A stretch of 33,926 bases of DNA from Candidatus Villigracilis propinquus. Lineage in GTDB: Bacteria > Chloroflexota > Anaerolineae > Anaerolineales > Villigracilaceae. The notes below the pieces were generated by a model that had not been told where the DNA came from, made no database searches, and was given only the letters and a program-made list of their open reading frames with translations. Made by a program: the position numbers and the translations under genes. Position 1 is the first letter of the stretch, and each line of letters starts with the position of its first letter. Where the stretch lies: positions 1-33,926 of the forward strand of contig JADKDM010000029.1 of the NCBI GenBank assembly GCA_016714565.1, given 5' to 3'. Positions 1 through 7,794 of the stretch are shown here, one piece after another.

Positions 1-22
1 ACCAATCTACCAACTTACCAAC

Positions 23-575
23 CTAATCCTCCCAATTCAACTCAGCGATATGCCCGGGCAGGTCACGCGCCGTCACCACAATCCGCGAAGCGTTCGGGCT
101 CGTTACCGTGGCTGTGTAATTCCACCACGCCCCTTCGGCGGGTTCCGCCGCGCCCTGCTCCAGCACCGTCCCCGTGCCGTCCGTAATCACCACATTCACC
201 TGAGTCACCTTCACATCGTCCACGGCCTGAATGCGGATGACCTCTCCCGCCGTCCCATGCCATGCCGTCACATCGATCTCCTTGATCTCAGGCGCATGGA
301 ACCAGTCTGCCATTGCCACGTTGTAGGAAGTAAGCGGCGTTCCCACTGCCTTTTCCACATAAGTTTCATTATCTTTTGCGCCCGTCGCATAAACAGAAGC
401 ATCACGGAACTTATCCTGCCAATCTAATTGTGCTTCCGAATACGTGCGATTCTCGCTGAACGTTGGGGCAACGCTCACGATAGTACGCCCCGCTTTATCC
501 TGCTTAACCACAAATTGTTCACCCAGCGAACCACTCCAAACCACGAACAAAGATGTTATTACGTACTTTTGCCAT
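23..575 (-). CDS. Conserved hypothetical protein, frameshifted near its N-terminus
   Basis: The long open frame reads through a start-like codon at 613, but the better start is ATG at 575, preceded by an AAAGG-like ribosome site. It gives MAKVRNNIFVRGL in one frame. The rest of the protein (SGSLGEQFVVKQDKAGRTIV onward, about 175 residues, ending ELNWED and TAG) is in the next frame. Removing one G at 536/537 joins them into a smooth protein of about 183 residues. I see no membrane segment, signal peptide or catalytic motif. The C-terminal half looks beta-rich, with a segment around VIRIQAVDDVKVTQVNVVIT that resembles an Ig-like sandwich. The function is unknown. The frameshift may be real or a sequencing or assembly error, because coding character is intact on both sides. 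Confidence 0.6.
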
Positions 576-611
576 TGTAGGCCTTTTTTTGAATAGTGTA
601 TTGATACGGTC

Positions 612-655
612 ATCCTATATCCATCCTAATACCATCCTATATCCATCCTATATGC
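612..655. repeat. Four tandem copies of an 11-bp repeat
   Basis: Four consecutive 11-mers start at 612, 623, 634 and 645. The consensus is ATCCTATATCC; the second copy reads ATCCTAATACC and the last ends GC. The block lies just upstream of the frameshifted minus-strand gene, in its presumed promoter or leader region. No protein is supported here. Confidence 0.85.
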
Positions 656-893
656 TCCCAATAGGCCCACCTTTCTGCGTCCCCAGAACGCAAAATACCT
701 ATCCCCAACGCGCGGCAAACACCGCCCCCAGGGCTCAACAATGGCAGGACTCAACTATTCAAAATCAACTAAAGTGGAAACTTACGATCCATGTCCCGCC
801 ATTTCCCCCATTGTACAAAACCTCCATCAAAACCCAACATCCCCCAAAAGTTGCAATCAGACCTCATCGGTAATAAATGTTCATTCATACATA

Positions 894-1085
894 GCTCTCA
901 GCCATCAGCTCTCAGCCTTCAGCCTTTTGCCTTCAGCCTTCTACCTTCTACCTTCTGCCTTCAGCCTTCTGCCTTCTGCCTTTGCCATTCCCCATTCATT
1001 CCCCATTCCCTAGTCCCCATTCCCCATTCCCCATTCCCTAATCCCTAACCCCTAGTCCCTAACCCCTAGTCCCTAATCCCTCATC
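894..1085. repeat. Degenerate heptanucleotide (period-7) tandem repeat array
   Basis: About 27 units of 7 bp run almost without interruption. The first half uses GCCTTCA/GCCTTCT/ACCTTCT units. The second half changes to CCCATTC, then CCTAATC, CCTAGTC and CCTAACC units. Only two slips break the register, a 6-mer at 978-983 and a 4-mer at 998-1001. The C-rich strand is plus, so the minus strand carries runs such as GGGGTTAGGGACTAGGGG that could fold as G-quadruplex. It resembles the short tandemly repeated repetitive (STRR) heptamers known from cyanobacteria. The stretch 576-1125 otherwise contains no gene I can support; 656-893 shows nothing clear. Confidence 0.9.
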
Positions 1086-1111
1086 ATTTCCAGAATTCCC
1101 ACCACTCTTGG

Positions 1112-1117
1112 TATAAT
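1112..1117 (+). promoter_or_regulatory. -10 box of miaB, predicted leaderless start
   Basis: A perfect TATAAT lies 8 nt before the miaB ATG. A transcript starting 6-8 nt after the box would begin at or within a base or two of the start codon, leaving no room for a ribosome binding site. No convincing -35 is visible. Confidence 0.6.
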
Positions 1118-1125
1118 TCGCGCCT

Positions 1126-2469
1126 ATGAATAAGAAATACCACATCTGGACCGAAGGCTGCCAAATGAACGTCGCCGACTCACAGCGGGTCGGCTCTTCG
1201 CTTGAGCATCTTGGCTACACCCTTACCGAAACCATCGAAGAAGCAGACGTTATCGTTCTAAACACCTGTGTCGTGCGCCAATCCGCCGAAGACAAAGCCT
1301 ACGGGCGCGTCACCTCACTTGCGCCGCTCAAGAAGAAAAACCCGAACCTCGTCATCAACCTCATGGGCTGCATGGTCGGCGTGCGCGGCGCGGAAAAATT
1401 GCGCGAGAAACTTCCCTTTGTGGATGTCTTCTCCCCGCCCTCTGACCCGGGCCCGTTGATCTCGCTCCTCACCCAGGGTGAAGTCCACTCGCTCGAAGAC
1501 GCGGAAACTGCGCGCCGCTTCCTGCTCATGGACGATGAACTCATCCTCCCCGTGGCAGAGCAGGGCAAACTCGTCAGCGCGCATGTGCCCATTGTCTATG
1601 GCTGTTCCCACGCCTGCACCTTCTGCATCATCCCATCCAAACGTGGCGGCGAGCGCTCCCGTCCCGTGGGCGATATTGTCAGTGAAGTCCGCTCGCTTGC
1701 AAAACAGGGCGTCAAAGAAATTACCTTGCTCGGTCAAATTGTAGACCGCTACGGCAAAGACATTCCCGACGGCCCCAACCTCGCGGCGCTCCTGCATGTG
1801 CTTCATGAAGTCGAAGGCATTGAGCGCATCCGCTTCCTCACCTCGCATCCCAACTACTTTGAAGACGACCTCATCCAAGCCATCGCCGACCTTCCGCGCG
1901 TCATGCCGCACATCGAACTCCCCATCCAAGCGGGCGATGACGAAGTCCTCGTCAACATGAAGCGCGGATACACCCAACAGCAATACCGCGACCTCGTGGC
2001 AAAGATCCGCGAACGCATTCCTGGATGTTCCATAGCGACGGACATCATCGTCGGATTCCCCGGCGAGACGGAAGAACAATTCATGGAAACATACCGCGTC
2101 CTCTCCGACCTGAAACTTGATGTGGCGCATCTGGCACGTTACTCGCTGAGAGAGGGAACCGTCGCCACCCGCCGCATGGACGACAACGTCCCCGAAGAAG
2201 ACAAACTCCGCCGCCTGCACATGCTCGACGACCTACAGGAAGGCATCCTCGCAGAGATCAACAAAAGACACCTCGGCGAAAAAGTGGAAGTCCTCTTCGA
2301 GGACAAGGTCAAAGGCCGCTGGCGTGGACGCACCCCCACCAACAAGATCGTCTTCGTCGAATCGGATGAAGACCTGCGCGGCAAGGTCATCCCCGTCACC
2401 GTCACCTGGACGGGGCCGTGGTCCATGCAGGCGCAACTGACGAAACAACCTGATTTGATTTCCTTGTAA
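1126..2469 (+). CDS. miaB: tRNA-2-methylthio-N6-dimethylallyladenosine synthase MiaB
   Basis: Radical-SAM methylthiotransferase of 447 residues, predicted to add the 2-methylthio group to i6A37 of tRNAs. The N-terminal UPF0004 domain has the three cluster-binding cysteines: C12 (EGCQMN), C48 (NTCVV) and C82 (MGCMV). The radical-SAM motif YGCSHACTFC supplies C160, C164 and C167. A TRAM-like RNA-binding domain fills roughly the last 70 residues. The EGCQMN start and the length fit MiaB better than MtaB or RimO, although TEGCQMN also occurs in other MTTase subgroups. The gene stands alone, follows the heptad repeat array, and probably has a leaderless mRNA. The large open frames antisense to it are shadows. 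Confidence 0.93.
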   Translation: MNKKYHIWTEGCQMNVADSQRVGSSLEHLGYTLTETIEEADVIVLNTCVVRQSAEDKAYGRVTSLAPLKKKNPNLVINLMGCMVGVRGAEKLREKLPFVDVFSPPSDPGPLISLLTQGEVHSLEDAETARRFLLMDDELILPVAEQGKLVSAHVPIVYGCSHACTFCIIPSKRGGERSRPVGDIVSEVRSLAKQGVKEITLLGQIVDRYGKDIPDGPNLAALLHVLHEVEGIERIRFLTSHPNYFEDDLIQAIADLPRVMPHIELPIQAGDDEVLVNMKRGYTQQQYRDLVAKIRERIPGCSIATDIIVGFPGETEEQFMETYRVLSDLKLDVAHLARYSLREGTVATRRMDDNVPEEDKLRRLHMLDDLQEGILAEINKRHLGEKVEVLFEDKVKGRWRGRTPTNKIVFVESDEDLRGKVIPVTVTWTGPWSMQAQLTKQPDLISL

Positions 2470-2479
2470 TTCCTGTAGG

Positions 2480-2555
2480 AAATCCCGGAGGGATGGCAGG
2501 ATTATAGAAATTACGGGAAGAAAACCAAATCCCGTAGGGATGACATAGATATTTC
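2480..2555. repeat. Two copies of an AAATCCCGtAGGGATG intergenic element
   Basis: Two related half-units start at 2480 (AAATCCCGGAGGGATGGCA) and 2527 (AAATCCCGTAGGGATGACA), 47 bp apart. The core TCCCG-AGGGA is an inverted repeat. They sit directly downstream of miaB and look like an intergenic palindromic repeat rather than a terminator, because no T-run follows. Confidence 0.65.
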
Positions 2556-2577
2556 AAGCCATGACACCCCTCTGCTC

Positions 2578-2600
2578 TTTCGGGGGCTTAGCCCCCGAAA
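2578..2600. repeat. Perfect 11-bp-arm palindrome
   Basis: TTTCGGGGGCT and AGCCCCCGAAA flank a single central T. It lies between miaB and the AEC carrier. With no downstream T-tract it is not a standard intrinsic terminator, though it could still form a very stable RNA or cruciform stem. Confidence 0.7.
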
Positions 2601-2718
2601 TGGCCAGTCGTACTTTACGCACGCAACCGTGATTCCCTGAGCAGAGCGACACAAATTGGGCTTTGCTACAGCCTTGACTCTGAGCACAGCAACGCCGTGT
2701 CTCTACGTTTTTGGGGTT

Positions 2719-2724
2719 TATAAT
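2719..2724 (+). promoter_or_regulatory. -10 box upstream of the AEC carrier
   Basis: TATAAT 13 nt before the ATG at 2738. It leaves a predicted leader of only about 5-7 nt. Confidence 0.45.
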
Positions 2725-2737
2725 TTCGGCATATCCC

Positions 2738-3655
2738 ATGTCCATCAACGAACTCTTCAGCACCTTCGCAAACAACCTGCTCCCCATTTTGCTTATCGCA
2801 GCGGCGGGCTACATCCTCGGCAAAGCCCTCACCGTAGATTCGCGCACCATCGGGCGCATTGTCTTCTATATCTTCAGTCCCCTGCTTGTCTTCAATCTAA
2901 TGGTCACCAGCCAGTTGAATTTGAAACAGGCCATCACCACCGTTGGCTTTACCGCCGCCGTGATCGCCGTCATGGGCACACTGGCGTTCATCCTCGGGAA
3001 GATCTTTCGGCTTGAACGTCCACAGCTATTGGCCGTCATCCTCACCGTGGCATTTGGCAACACCGGCAACTACGGCCTGCCTCTGGTCAAATTTGCATTT
3101 GGAGATGAGGCGCTGGCAGTCGCATCCATTTTTTATGTGACCACCACCATCCTCTTCAACACCGTCGGCGTGGTCATTGCCTCGCTTGGGCATACCGACC
3201 TGAAATCCGCTATACTGGGCGTATTCAAACTGCCCATCGTCTATGGCGTGGTGCTGGCGTTACTGGTGAAGGCCACCGGGTTTGCGCTCCCCATCCCGCT
3301 TTCGCGCACGATAGAGATCGCCGCCAGCGGAGCGGTTCCGCTGATGATCATTCTGCTCGGTCTGGAATTGACGAAGATCGAGTGGTCACATAGTTTCCGC
3401 GCATTGGGCGTGGGTGTGTTCACAAGGCTGATCCTTGGCCCGGTCGTTGGGTTGCTGCTGGCAGGTTTATTCGGTCTGCAAGGTCACGCTCATCAAGGCA
3501 GTGTCATCGAAGCGTCCATGCCGGCGGCGGTGGCAACCACGGTGGTCGCAACCGAATACCGGCTGGAACCGTCGCTCGTCACAGCCATTGTTTTTCTCGG
3601 CACGATATTAAGTCCACTGACGCTGACGCCATTGATCGTGTTTTTATCGAGGTGA
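2738..3655 (+). CDS. AEC (auxin efflux carrier) family transporter
   Basis: Integral membrane protein of 305 residues from ATG 2738. The in-frame TTG at 2711 overlaps the -10 box, so it is not used. About ten hydrophobic helices form two inverted halves as in the AEC/BASS fold. The first half has the pattern FGNTGNYGLPLVKFAFG, typical of AEC proteins. The C-terminus has EASMPAAVATTVVATEYRL, the usual MP-A-matched segment in helix 8. Members export or exchange organic acids such as malate; the substrate here cannot be read from the sequence. It is followed after 4 nt by the peptidase gene, so the two are probably co-transcribed and translationally coupled. Confidence 0.85.
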   Translation: MSINELFSTFANNLLPILLIAAAGYILGKALTVDSRTIGRIVFYIFSPLLVFNLMVTSQLNLKQAITTVGFTAAVIAVMGTLAFILGKIFRLERPQLLAVILTVAFGNTGNYGLPLVKFAFGDEALAVASIFYVTTTILFNTVGVVIASLGHTDLKSAILGVFKLPIVYGVVLALLVKATGFALPIPLSRTIEIAASGAVPLMIILLGLELTKIEWSHSFRALGVGVFTRLILGPVVGLLLAGLFGLQGHAHQGSVIEASMPAAVATTVVATEYRLEPSLVTAIVFLGTILSPLTLTPLIVFLSR

Positions 3656-3659
3656 TGCA

Positions 3660-4892
3660 ATGCTCAACATACGCAAACTGGTTTTGAAATTAATGGCGAT
3701 CCTGCTTATAGCGGCGATCCTGCCATTTAATGTGAAGCAGGCAAAGGCGCAGGGAGGAATCGTGGTGGAAGAGCCGCAGGTGGCGGTCAGCTTTGGGCAG
3801 TCGATCACATTCCAGGCGAAGATCAAATCCTCAATTCCCATCCAGCAGGTTTCGCTTTTATTTCGCGGCATCAACGAAGAGAACACGCGCGTTGAAAACC
3901 TGACCGTAAGCCCGGATGGTTTCGTGAGTTTCACGTATGATGCCTCCCTGAATTTGCTTCCCCCTTTCAGTTGGATCATATTTTGGTTTCAAGCCACGCT
4001 CAGCGACAACCAGACCTACACAAGCGACCCGATCCGTTTTCAATATAAGGATGACCGCTTTCCGTGGCGCGACATAAACCGCGCAAATGTGAACGTCCAT
4101 TGGTACGCGGGCGATGATGCCTTTGGCGCGGCCGCGCTGGATGCCGCGTCTGCGGGTACAACGGCCATCAATGAATTCATGCCTGTCTCGCTCAGCGACC
4201 CCATTGATATTTATATCTATTCAAACACCACCGACCTGCAAAACACGTTGATGCTTGGCGGCGAGAAATGGACGGGCGGGCACGCCAACCCCGAGTTCGG
4301 GGTTGTGATGATTGCCATTGCGCCGGGCGCGGGTCAAGCCATTGAAATGCAAACTAAAATTCCGCATGAGCTTGCGCATGTCATGTTGTATCGTTCGCTC
4401 GGAGATACCTACGCGGCCCAGCCCCTTTGGCTGCTGGAAGGCATTGCCTCGATGGTGGAGTTATATCCCAACCCGGATTATGCGCGCGCATTGGAAATTG
4501 CCAGCGGTGATAATTCCCTGCTGCCCTTCGAAAGCCTGTGCGCCTCTTTCCCCGCCGACGCAGGCAACACCTTTCTGGCATATGCCCAATCCCAATCATT
4601 TGTCTCCTACATCCACGATTCGTTTGGCTCCTCCGGGCTGACAAGATTAACCAATTCCTATAGTGAGGGCTTCGGCTGTGAACTAGGCGCAACGAACGCA
4701 CTCGGCACTCCGCTCAGTCAATTGGATGTGCGCTGGCGCGAAAATGTTTTGGGGCAGAACACGGCAGGCGTTGCCATGCGCAATCTCTTGCCATTTTTAT
4801 TGCTATTAACTCTGGTGCTGATGGTTCCATTATGGGGCGCGATCGATCTGCTACGCCAAAGGAGAAGAAATGGGAACAAATCGAAGCGATAA
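3660..4892 (+). CDS. Membrane-anchored gluzincin-like metallopeptidase (peptidase MA-like)
   Basis: Protein of 410 residues. It has an N-terminal signal segment (residues 8-25, ending near AKAQ) and a C-terminal membrane helix (about 372-393) followed by a basic tail, so most of it should be extracytoplasmic. Zinc motif HELAH is at 236-240. Glu260 in WLLEGIAS is the likely third ligand, the gluzincin arrangement of the peptidase MA family. An N-terminal beta domain (about 40-130) precedes the catalytic part. The start has a GAGGTG ribosome site that overlaps the stop of the upstream carrier gene, and the 3' end overlaps the acylphosphatase gene. Substrate unknown. Confidence 0.75.
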   Translation: MLNIRKLVLKLMAILLIAAILPFNVKQAKAQGGIVVEEPQVAVSFGQSITFQAKIKSSIPIQQVSLLFRGINEENTRVENLTVSPDGFVSFTYDASLNLLPPFSWIIFWFQATLSDNQTYTSDPIRFQYKDDRFPWRDINRANVNVHWYAGDDAFGAAALDAASAGTTAINEFMPVSLSDPIDIYIYSNTTDLQNTLMLGGEKWTGGHANPEFGVVMIAIAPGAGQAIEMQTKIPHELAHVMLYRSLGDTYAAQPLWLLEGIASMVELYPNPDYARALEIASGDNSLLPFESLCASFPADAGNTFLAYAQSQSFVSYIHDSFGSSGLTRLTNSYSEGFGCELGATNALGTPLSQLDVRWRENVLGQNTAGVAMRNLLPFLLLLTLVLMVPLWGAIDLLRQRRRNGNKSKR

Positions 4893-5169
4893 ATTCAGGG
4901 TTCACATGTGGATAAAGGGACGTGTGCAGGGTGTGGGCTTTCGCTCGCATGTGGAATACAACGCCCTGCAGATCGGCGTCCTCGGCTGGGTACGCAACCT
5001 CGGAAATGACACCGTGGAGACCGTGGCCGAAGGCACGAAGTTTCAAATTGACGAGTTCGTACAAATGGTGAAACAGGGTCCGCGCGCTGCGCGTGTGGAT
5101 GAAGCAAGGGTGGAATACGAAGAGACGACCGGTATGTTGGAAGGGTTTACGGTGAAGAGAAGCATGTAA
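4870..5169 (+). CDS. acyP: Acylphosphatase
   Basis: A small protein of 99 residues that hydrolyses acyl-phosphate bonds. The signature GRVQGVGFR (residues 17-25) carries the phosphate-binding loop and catalytic Arg25. GWVRNLGNDTVE (39-50) carries catalytic Asn43. The length matches the family, with a slightly extended N-terminus. ATG 4870 is preceded by AAAGGAG, placing the start inside the 3' end of the peptidase gene (23-nt overlap). It is therefore the third gene of the carrier-peptidase-acylphosphatase operon. The functional link between the three is unclear. Confidence 0.92.
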   Translation: MGTNRSDKFRVHMWIKGRVQGVGFRSHVEYNALQIGVLGWVRNLGNDTVETVAEGTKFQIDEFVQMVKQGPRAARVDEARVEYEETTGMLEGFTVKRSM

Positions 5170-5177
5170 ATTTTATG

Positions 5178-5215
5178 ACTGTCACCCTGAGCGACAGCGA
5201 AGGGTCTCTACGATA
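5178..5215. repeat. Fragment of a TGTCACCCTGAGCG-type dispersed repeat
   Basis: The stretch TGTCACCCTGAGCGACAGCG followed by AAGGGTCTCT matches, from memory, half of a palindromic intergenic repeat common in many environmental bacteria. Only one arm is clear here. It sits between the convergent acyP and radC genes. Confidence 0.5.
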
Positions 5216-5239
5216 ATGGTAGCGACTCTTCGGTCGCAA

Positions 5240-5284
5240 AGAACGCTCCCTCAGAGAGACACAGTTTCTTGGAGCGCTTTTTAT
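5240..5284. terminator. Possible terminator between convergent acyP and radC
   Basis: AACGCTCC and GGAGCGCTTTTT can pair across a loop of about 20 nt, with a short T-run on the plus strand. The stem is only 6-7 bp, so the call is weak. The T-run ends within the 3' end of radC. Confidence 0.35.
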
Positions 5285-5988
5285 GAAAACCCCAATCCCC
5301 GTTCCTTCAACGAAACCCATTTCCCCTGCCCGATCACCAGATGGTCGAGCACATCGATATCCAATAATTTACCCGCCTGCACAATGGCGCGTGTGACCGC
5401 CACATCATCAGGACTGGGCGTTGGGTCGCCGCTGGGATGGTTGTGCGTCACAATGATCGCAGATGCGTTCGTGCGAATCGCTTCTTTGAACAACTCCCCC
5501 ACCCGCACCTGCGACGAATTGACCGAACCTTTATAAACTTCCACAATTTCCAATACGCGATTGCGCCTGTCCAACAGGATCACACGCAAATGCTCCTGCT
5601 CCAAAGCAGACATATCATACTGCACCAAAGCCGCCGCGTCCCCCGGGCTGTTGATGGAGAGTTTTTCTTCGGGAGATTCCAAGGCCAATCTTCTGCCCAA
5701 CTCAATGGCGGCTTTGATCTGCGCGGCTTTGGCCTCGCCGATGGCATGTTGATCCATCAATTCTTTGATCGGCGCGCGGTGCAGGCCAATTAATCCGCCA
5801 AACTTTTGCAGCAAACGTTGGCCTACTTCCACCGCATTTTCACCCGCCACGCCCACACGCAGAAGAATGGCGATCAACTCGGCATTGGTCAATGCCTGCG
5901 GACCAAGCGCAGCCAGTCTCTCACGCGGGCGGTCTGATTCATGCAAGTCTGAAATTCGGTAGGTTGGTTTGGAAGTGGGTTCGGTCAT
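5281..5988 (-). CDS. radC: RadC/JAB-domain (MPN+) protein
   Basis: 235 residues, the usual RadC length. N-terminal UPF0758 helix-hairpin-helix-like region (ERLAALGPQALTNAELIAIL, about 23-42). It is followed by the JAMM metal-binding motif HNHPSGDPTPSPDD, with His182, His184 and Asp195 as predicted zinc ligands. Although named radC, the family has no proven DNA-repair role in most bacteria; the motif predicts a metal-dependent hydrolase. The ATG at 5988 has a strong GGGAGG ribosome site, and the upstream region is shared with the divergent gene at 6074. Confidence 0.93.
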   Translation of the reverse strand: MTEPTSKPTYRISDLHESDRPRERLAALGPQALTNAELIAILLRVGVAGENAVEVGQRLLQKFGGLIGLHRAPIKELMDQHAIGEAKAAQIKAAIELGRRLALESPEEKLSINSPGDAAALVQYDMSALEQEHLRVILLDRRNRVLEIVEVYKGSVNSSQVRVGELFKEAIRTNASAIIVTHNHPSGDPTPSPDDVAVTRAIVQAGKLLDIDVLDHLVIGQGKWVSLKERGLGFS

Positions 5989-6061
5989 TTTGCCTCCCTG
6001 AGGTCATGTTTGGGTTTCCCCTATTTTACAACCAATTTTCTTCAAACAAGGATTTCTGCTT

Positions 6062-6067
6062 TAAAAT
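6062..6067 (+). promoter_or_regulatory. -10 box (TAAAAT), predicted leaderless start
   Basis: TAAAAT lies 6 nt before ATG 6074, with no ribosome site between. A weak TTCTTC lies about 18 nt further upstream. Confidence 0.5.
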
Positions 6068-6073
6068 CATCCC

Positions 6074-7753
6074 ATGTTCCAAACAAGAATTTCAGATCAC
6101 ATCATTCCCTCCCTATTGTTGACAGATGGTCTGGTCAGTATTTTTCTCGCTGTCTTTGCCTACTTGCTCGGGTTTGACCCAACCCCCGATTGGGGGAGTT
6201 CACGGGTTGTATTGTTTTTCATCGGCCTTGTGTTGATTGGCGCATCCACTGTTCTATTCGTGCGCAAGCCATTCTTTACAGCCTCAGAACGGGTCAAAAA
6301 TATTGCACTCTTCAGTCATGTCTGGGCTGCCATCTTTGTAGTCTATGCCTTTTTCATCACCTTCGGCACCTTCACCACGTGGAAGGCCTCCACGCAGTAT
6401 TACACCCTGCTCGCGGATGCATTCAGCAAAGATCAACTGCATGTAGATGTGGAACCCGGGCAGGCGCTGCTCAACGTACCCGACCCCTACGACCCCGATA
6501 CACAACGCCCCTTCAACGACGATGTTTGGGATCTCTCGCTCTACAAGGGGAAACTGTATTTATATTGGGGGCCTGTCCCGGCCTTGCTGCTTACGCCCAT
6601 CCAGCTTATTGCGAATACCAAGATCATCGATATGTATCTTGTGTATTTCTTTTTGTGCGGGTTATTGGTTTTCAACTCGCTCATCCTTTTGAAACTGCAC
6701 CTATTATTTTTCCCGAATATTCCCATGCGAAGTGTGGTCATTTCGATCTTCCTGATCGGTTTGATCCTGCCTGTCCTCTGGTCGCTCAATGTACCGGATG
6801 TATACGAAGCCGCCATCGGAGCAGGTCAATTCTTTTTGATCGGCGGTATCTATTTTGTCATACTCGCCTTTGAAGGAAATATCCGAAAAAGATATTTATT
6901 TCTCACTAGCTTGTTCTGGGCCTGCTCTGTCGGCTCGCGCGCGATCAATGTTTTTCCCATCCTATTCCTGACCGCACTCACTGCTTTCTGGATATGGAAG
7001 AATCGATCCAAACCGGTCAACTGGAATACCTTGTTTCGACTCGCCGCCTCGCTGTTGACTCCGCTGGCGCTCGGCGCGGTCCTCATCGGCTGGTACAACT
7101 GGGCGCGCTTCGACTCTCCGCTGGAATTTGGTCTGCGCTACCAGATCACCATCTACAACCTGAACAGGGATATGCCCCTCACCTTCCAGCCGGATTACTT
7201 TCCGCTCAACTTCTACGCCTATCTCTTTCAACCCTTTGAGTTCATTTCGAACTTTCCATTCATTAGACCCACTGAAATCTATCCCCTGATGGATGCCCTC
7301 AACATTACCCCGCCCAAACTATTCGCGGGCGGCCCTGTGACCGGCATCCTTTTTTCCATGCCGTTCCTGCTGTTTGCATTCACTCCTTTCTTCTCAAAGA
7401 AAACCACCGAAGACAATTTGCGAGACAAACTTGAACTAAGAAATTTCACACTCTACCTTCTCGGCGGATCGTTCCTTATCAGCTTTGTCACCATCCTTGT
7501 CTATTTTTATGAGCAAACCAGATTCATGCTGGACACGATCTCCCAGATCACGCTGCTTGCGGTCATTGGCTATTGGATGGTACTTAGTAACCCCAAGTCA
7601 TCCAAAGTCCTTCTCCGTGCGGCGAATATCCTTATCATGATCACCATCATCGCCAGCATATTATTATCTTTCACCAGCGAAGGCAATCGCATGGAAAAAC
7701 TAAATCCCGCGCTGATGGAAAAGATAAACTCAATTTTCATGTTGCAGGAATAA
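6074..7753 (+). CDS. Polytopic membrane protein, GT39/GT-C glycosyltransferase-like
   Basis: 559 residues with about 12 hydrophobic helices. After the second or third helix comes a large polar loop (around 105-160) with YYTLLADAFSKDQLHVDVEP and a PYDP motif, then YLYWGPVPALLLTPIQL. I associate this arrangement with Chloroflexota proteins annotated as glycosyltransferase family 39 or hypothetical. There is no safely assignable DxD catalytic motif, so enzymatic activity is inferred only from overall resemblance. A glycosylation role using polyprenyl-phosphate sugars would fit. Divergent from radC and convergent with the lipoprotein gene, sharing a bidirectional terminator. Confidence 0.6.
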   Translation: MFQTRISDHIIPSLLLTDGLVSIFLAVFAYLLGFDPTPDWGSSRVVLFFIGLVLIGASTVLFVRKPFFTASERVKNIALFSHVWAAIFVVYAFFITFGTFTTWKASTQYYTLLADAFSKDQLHVDVEPGQALLNVPDPYDPDTQRPFNDDVWDLSLYKGKLYLYWGPVPALLLTPIQLIANTKIIDMYLVYFFLCGLLVFNSLILLKLHLLFFPNIPMRSVVISIFLIGLILPVLWSLNVPDVYEAAIGAGQFFLIGGIYFVILAFEGNIRKRYLFLTSLFWACSVGSRAINVFPILFLTALTAFWIWKNRSKPVNWNTLFRLAASLLTPLALGAVLIGWYNWARFDSPLEFGLRYQITIYNLNRDMPLTFQPDYFPLNFYAYLFQPFEFISNFPFIRPTEIYPLMDALNITPPKLFAGGPVTGILFSMPFLLFAFTPFFSKKTTEDNLRDKLELRNFTLYLLGGSFLISFVTILVYFYEQTRFMLDTISQITLLAVIGYWMVLSNPKSSKVLLRAANILIMITIIASILLSFTSEGNRMEKLNPALMEKINSIFMLQE

Positions 7754-7790
7754 CAAAACGGCTGACGAAAATTCGTCAGCCGTTTTGTTA
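7751..7790. terminator. Bidirectional intrinsic terminator, 19-bp perfect arms
   Basis: The left arm 7751-7769 (TAACAAAACGGCTGACGAA) is perfectly complementary to the right arm 7772-7790, with AA in the centre. Each strand ends in a TTTTGTTA run. It separates two convergent genes and begins with the TAA stop codon of the plus-strand gene. Confidence 0.9.
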
Positions 7791-7794
7791 TTGT

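Noticed and set aside
894..1085. CRISPR or coding origin for the heptad block
   Set aside because: Period 7 with no spacers; the open frames across it (741-1013 and 791-1048) are just translated repeats.
1315..2220. Long 301-codon open frame antisense to miaB
   Set aside because: It lies wholly inside the well-supported miaB gene, has no recognisable domain and arises from codon bias of the true strand.
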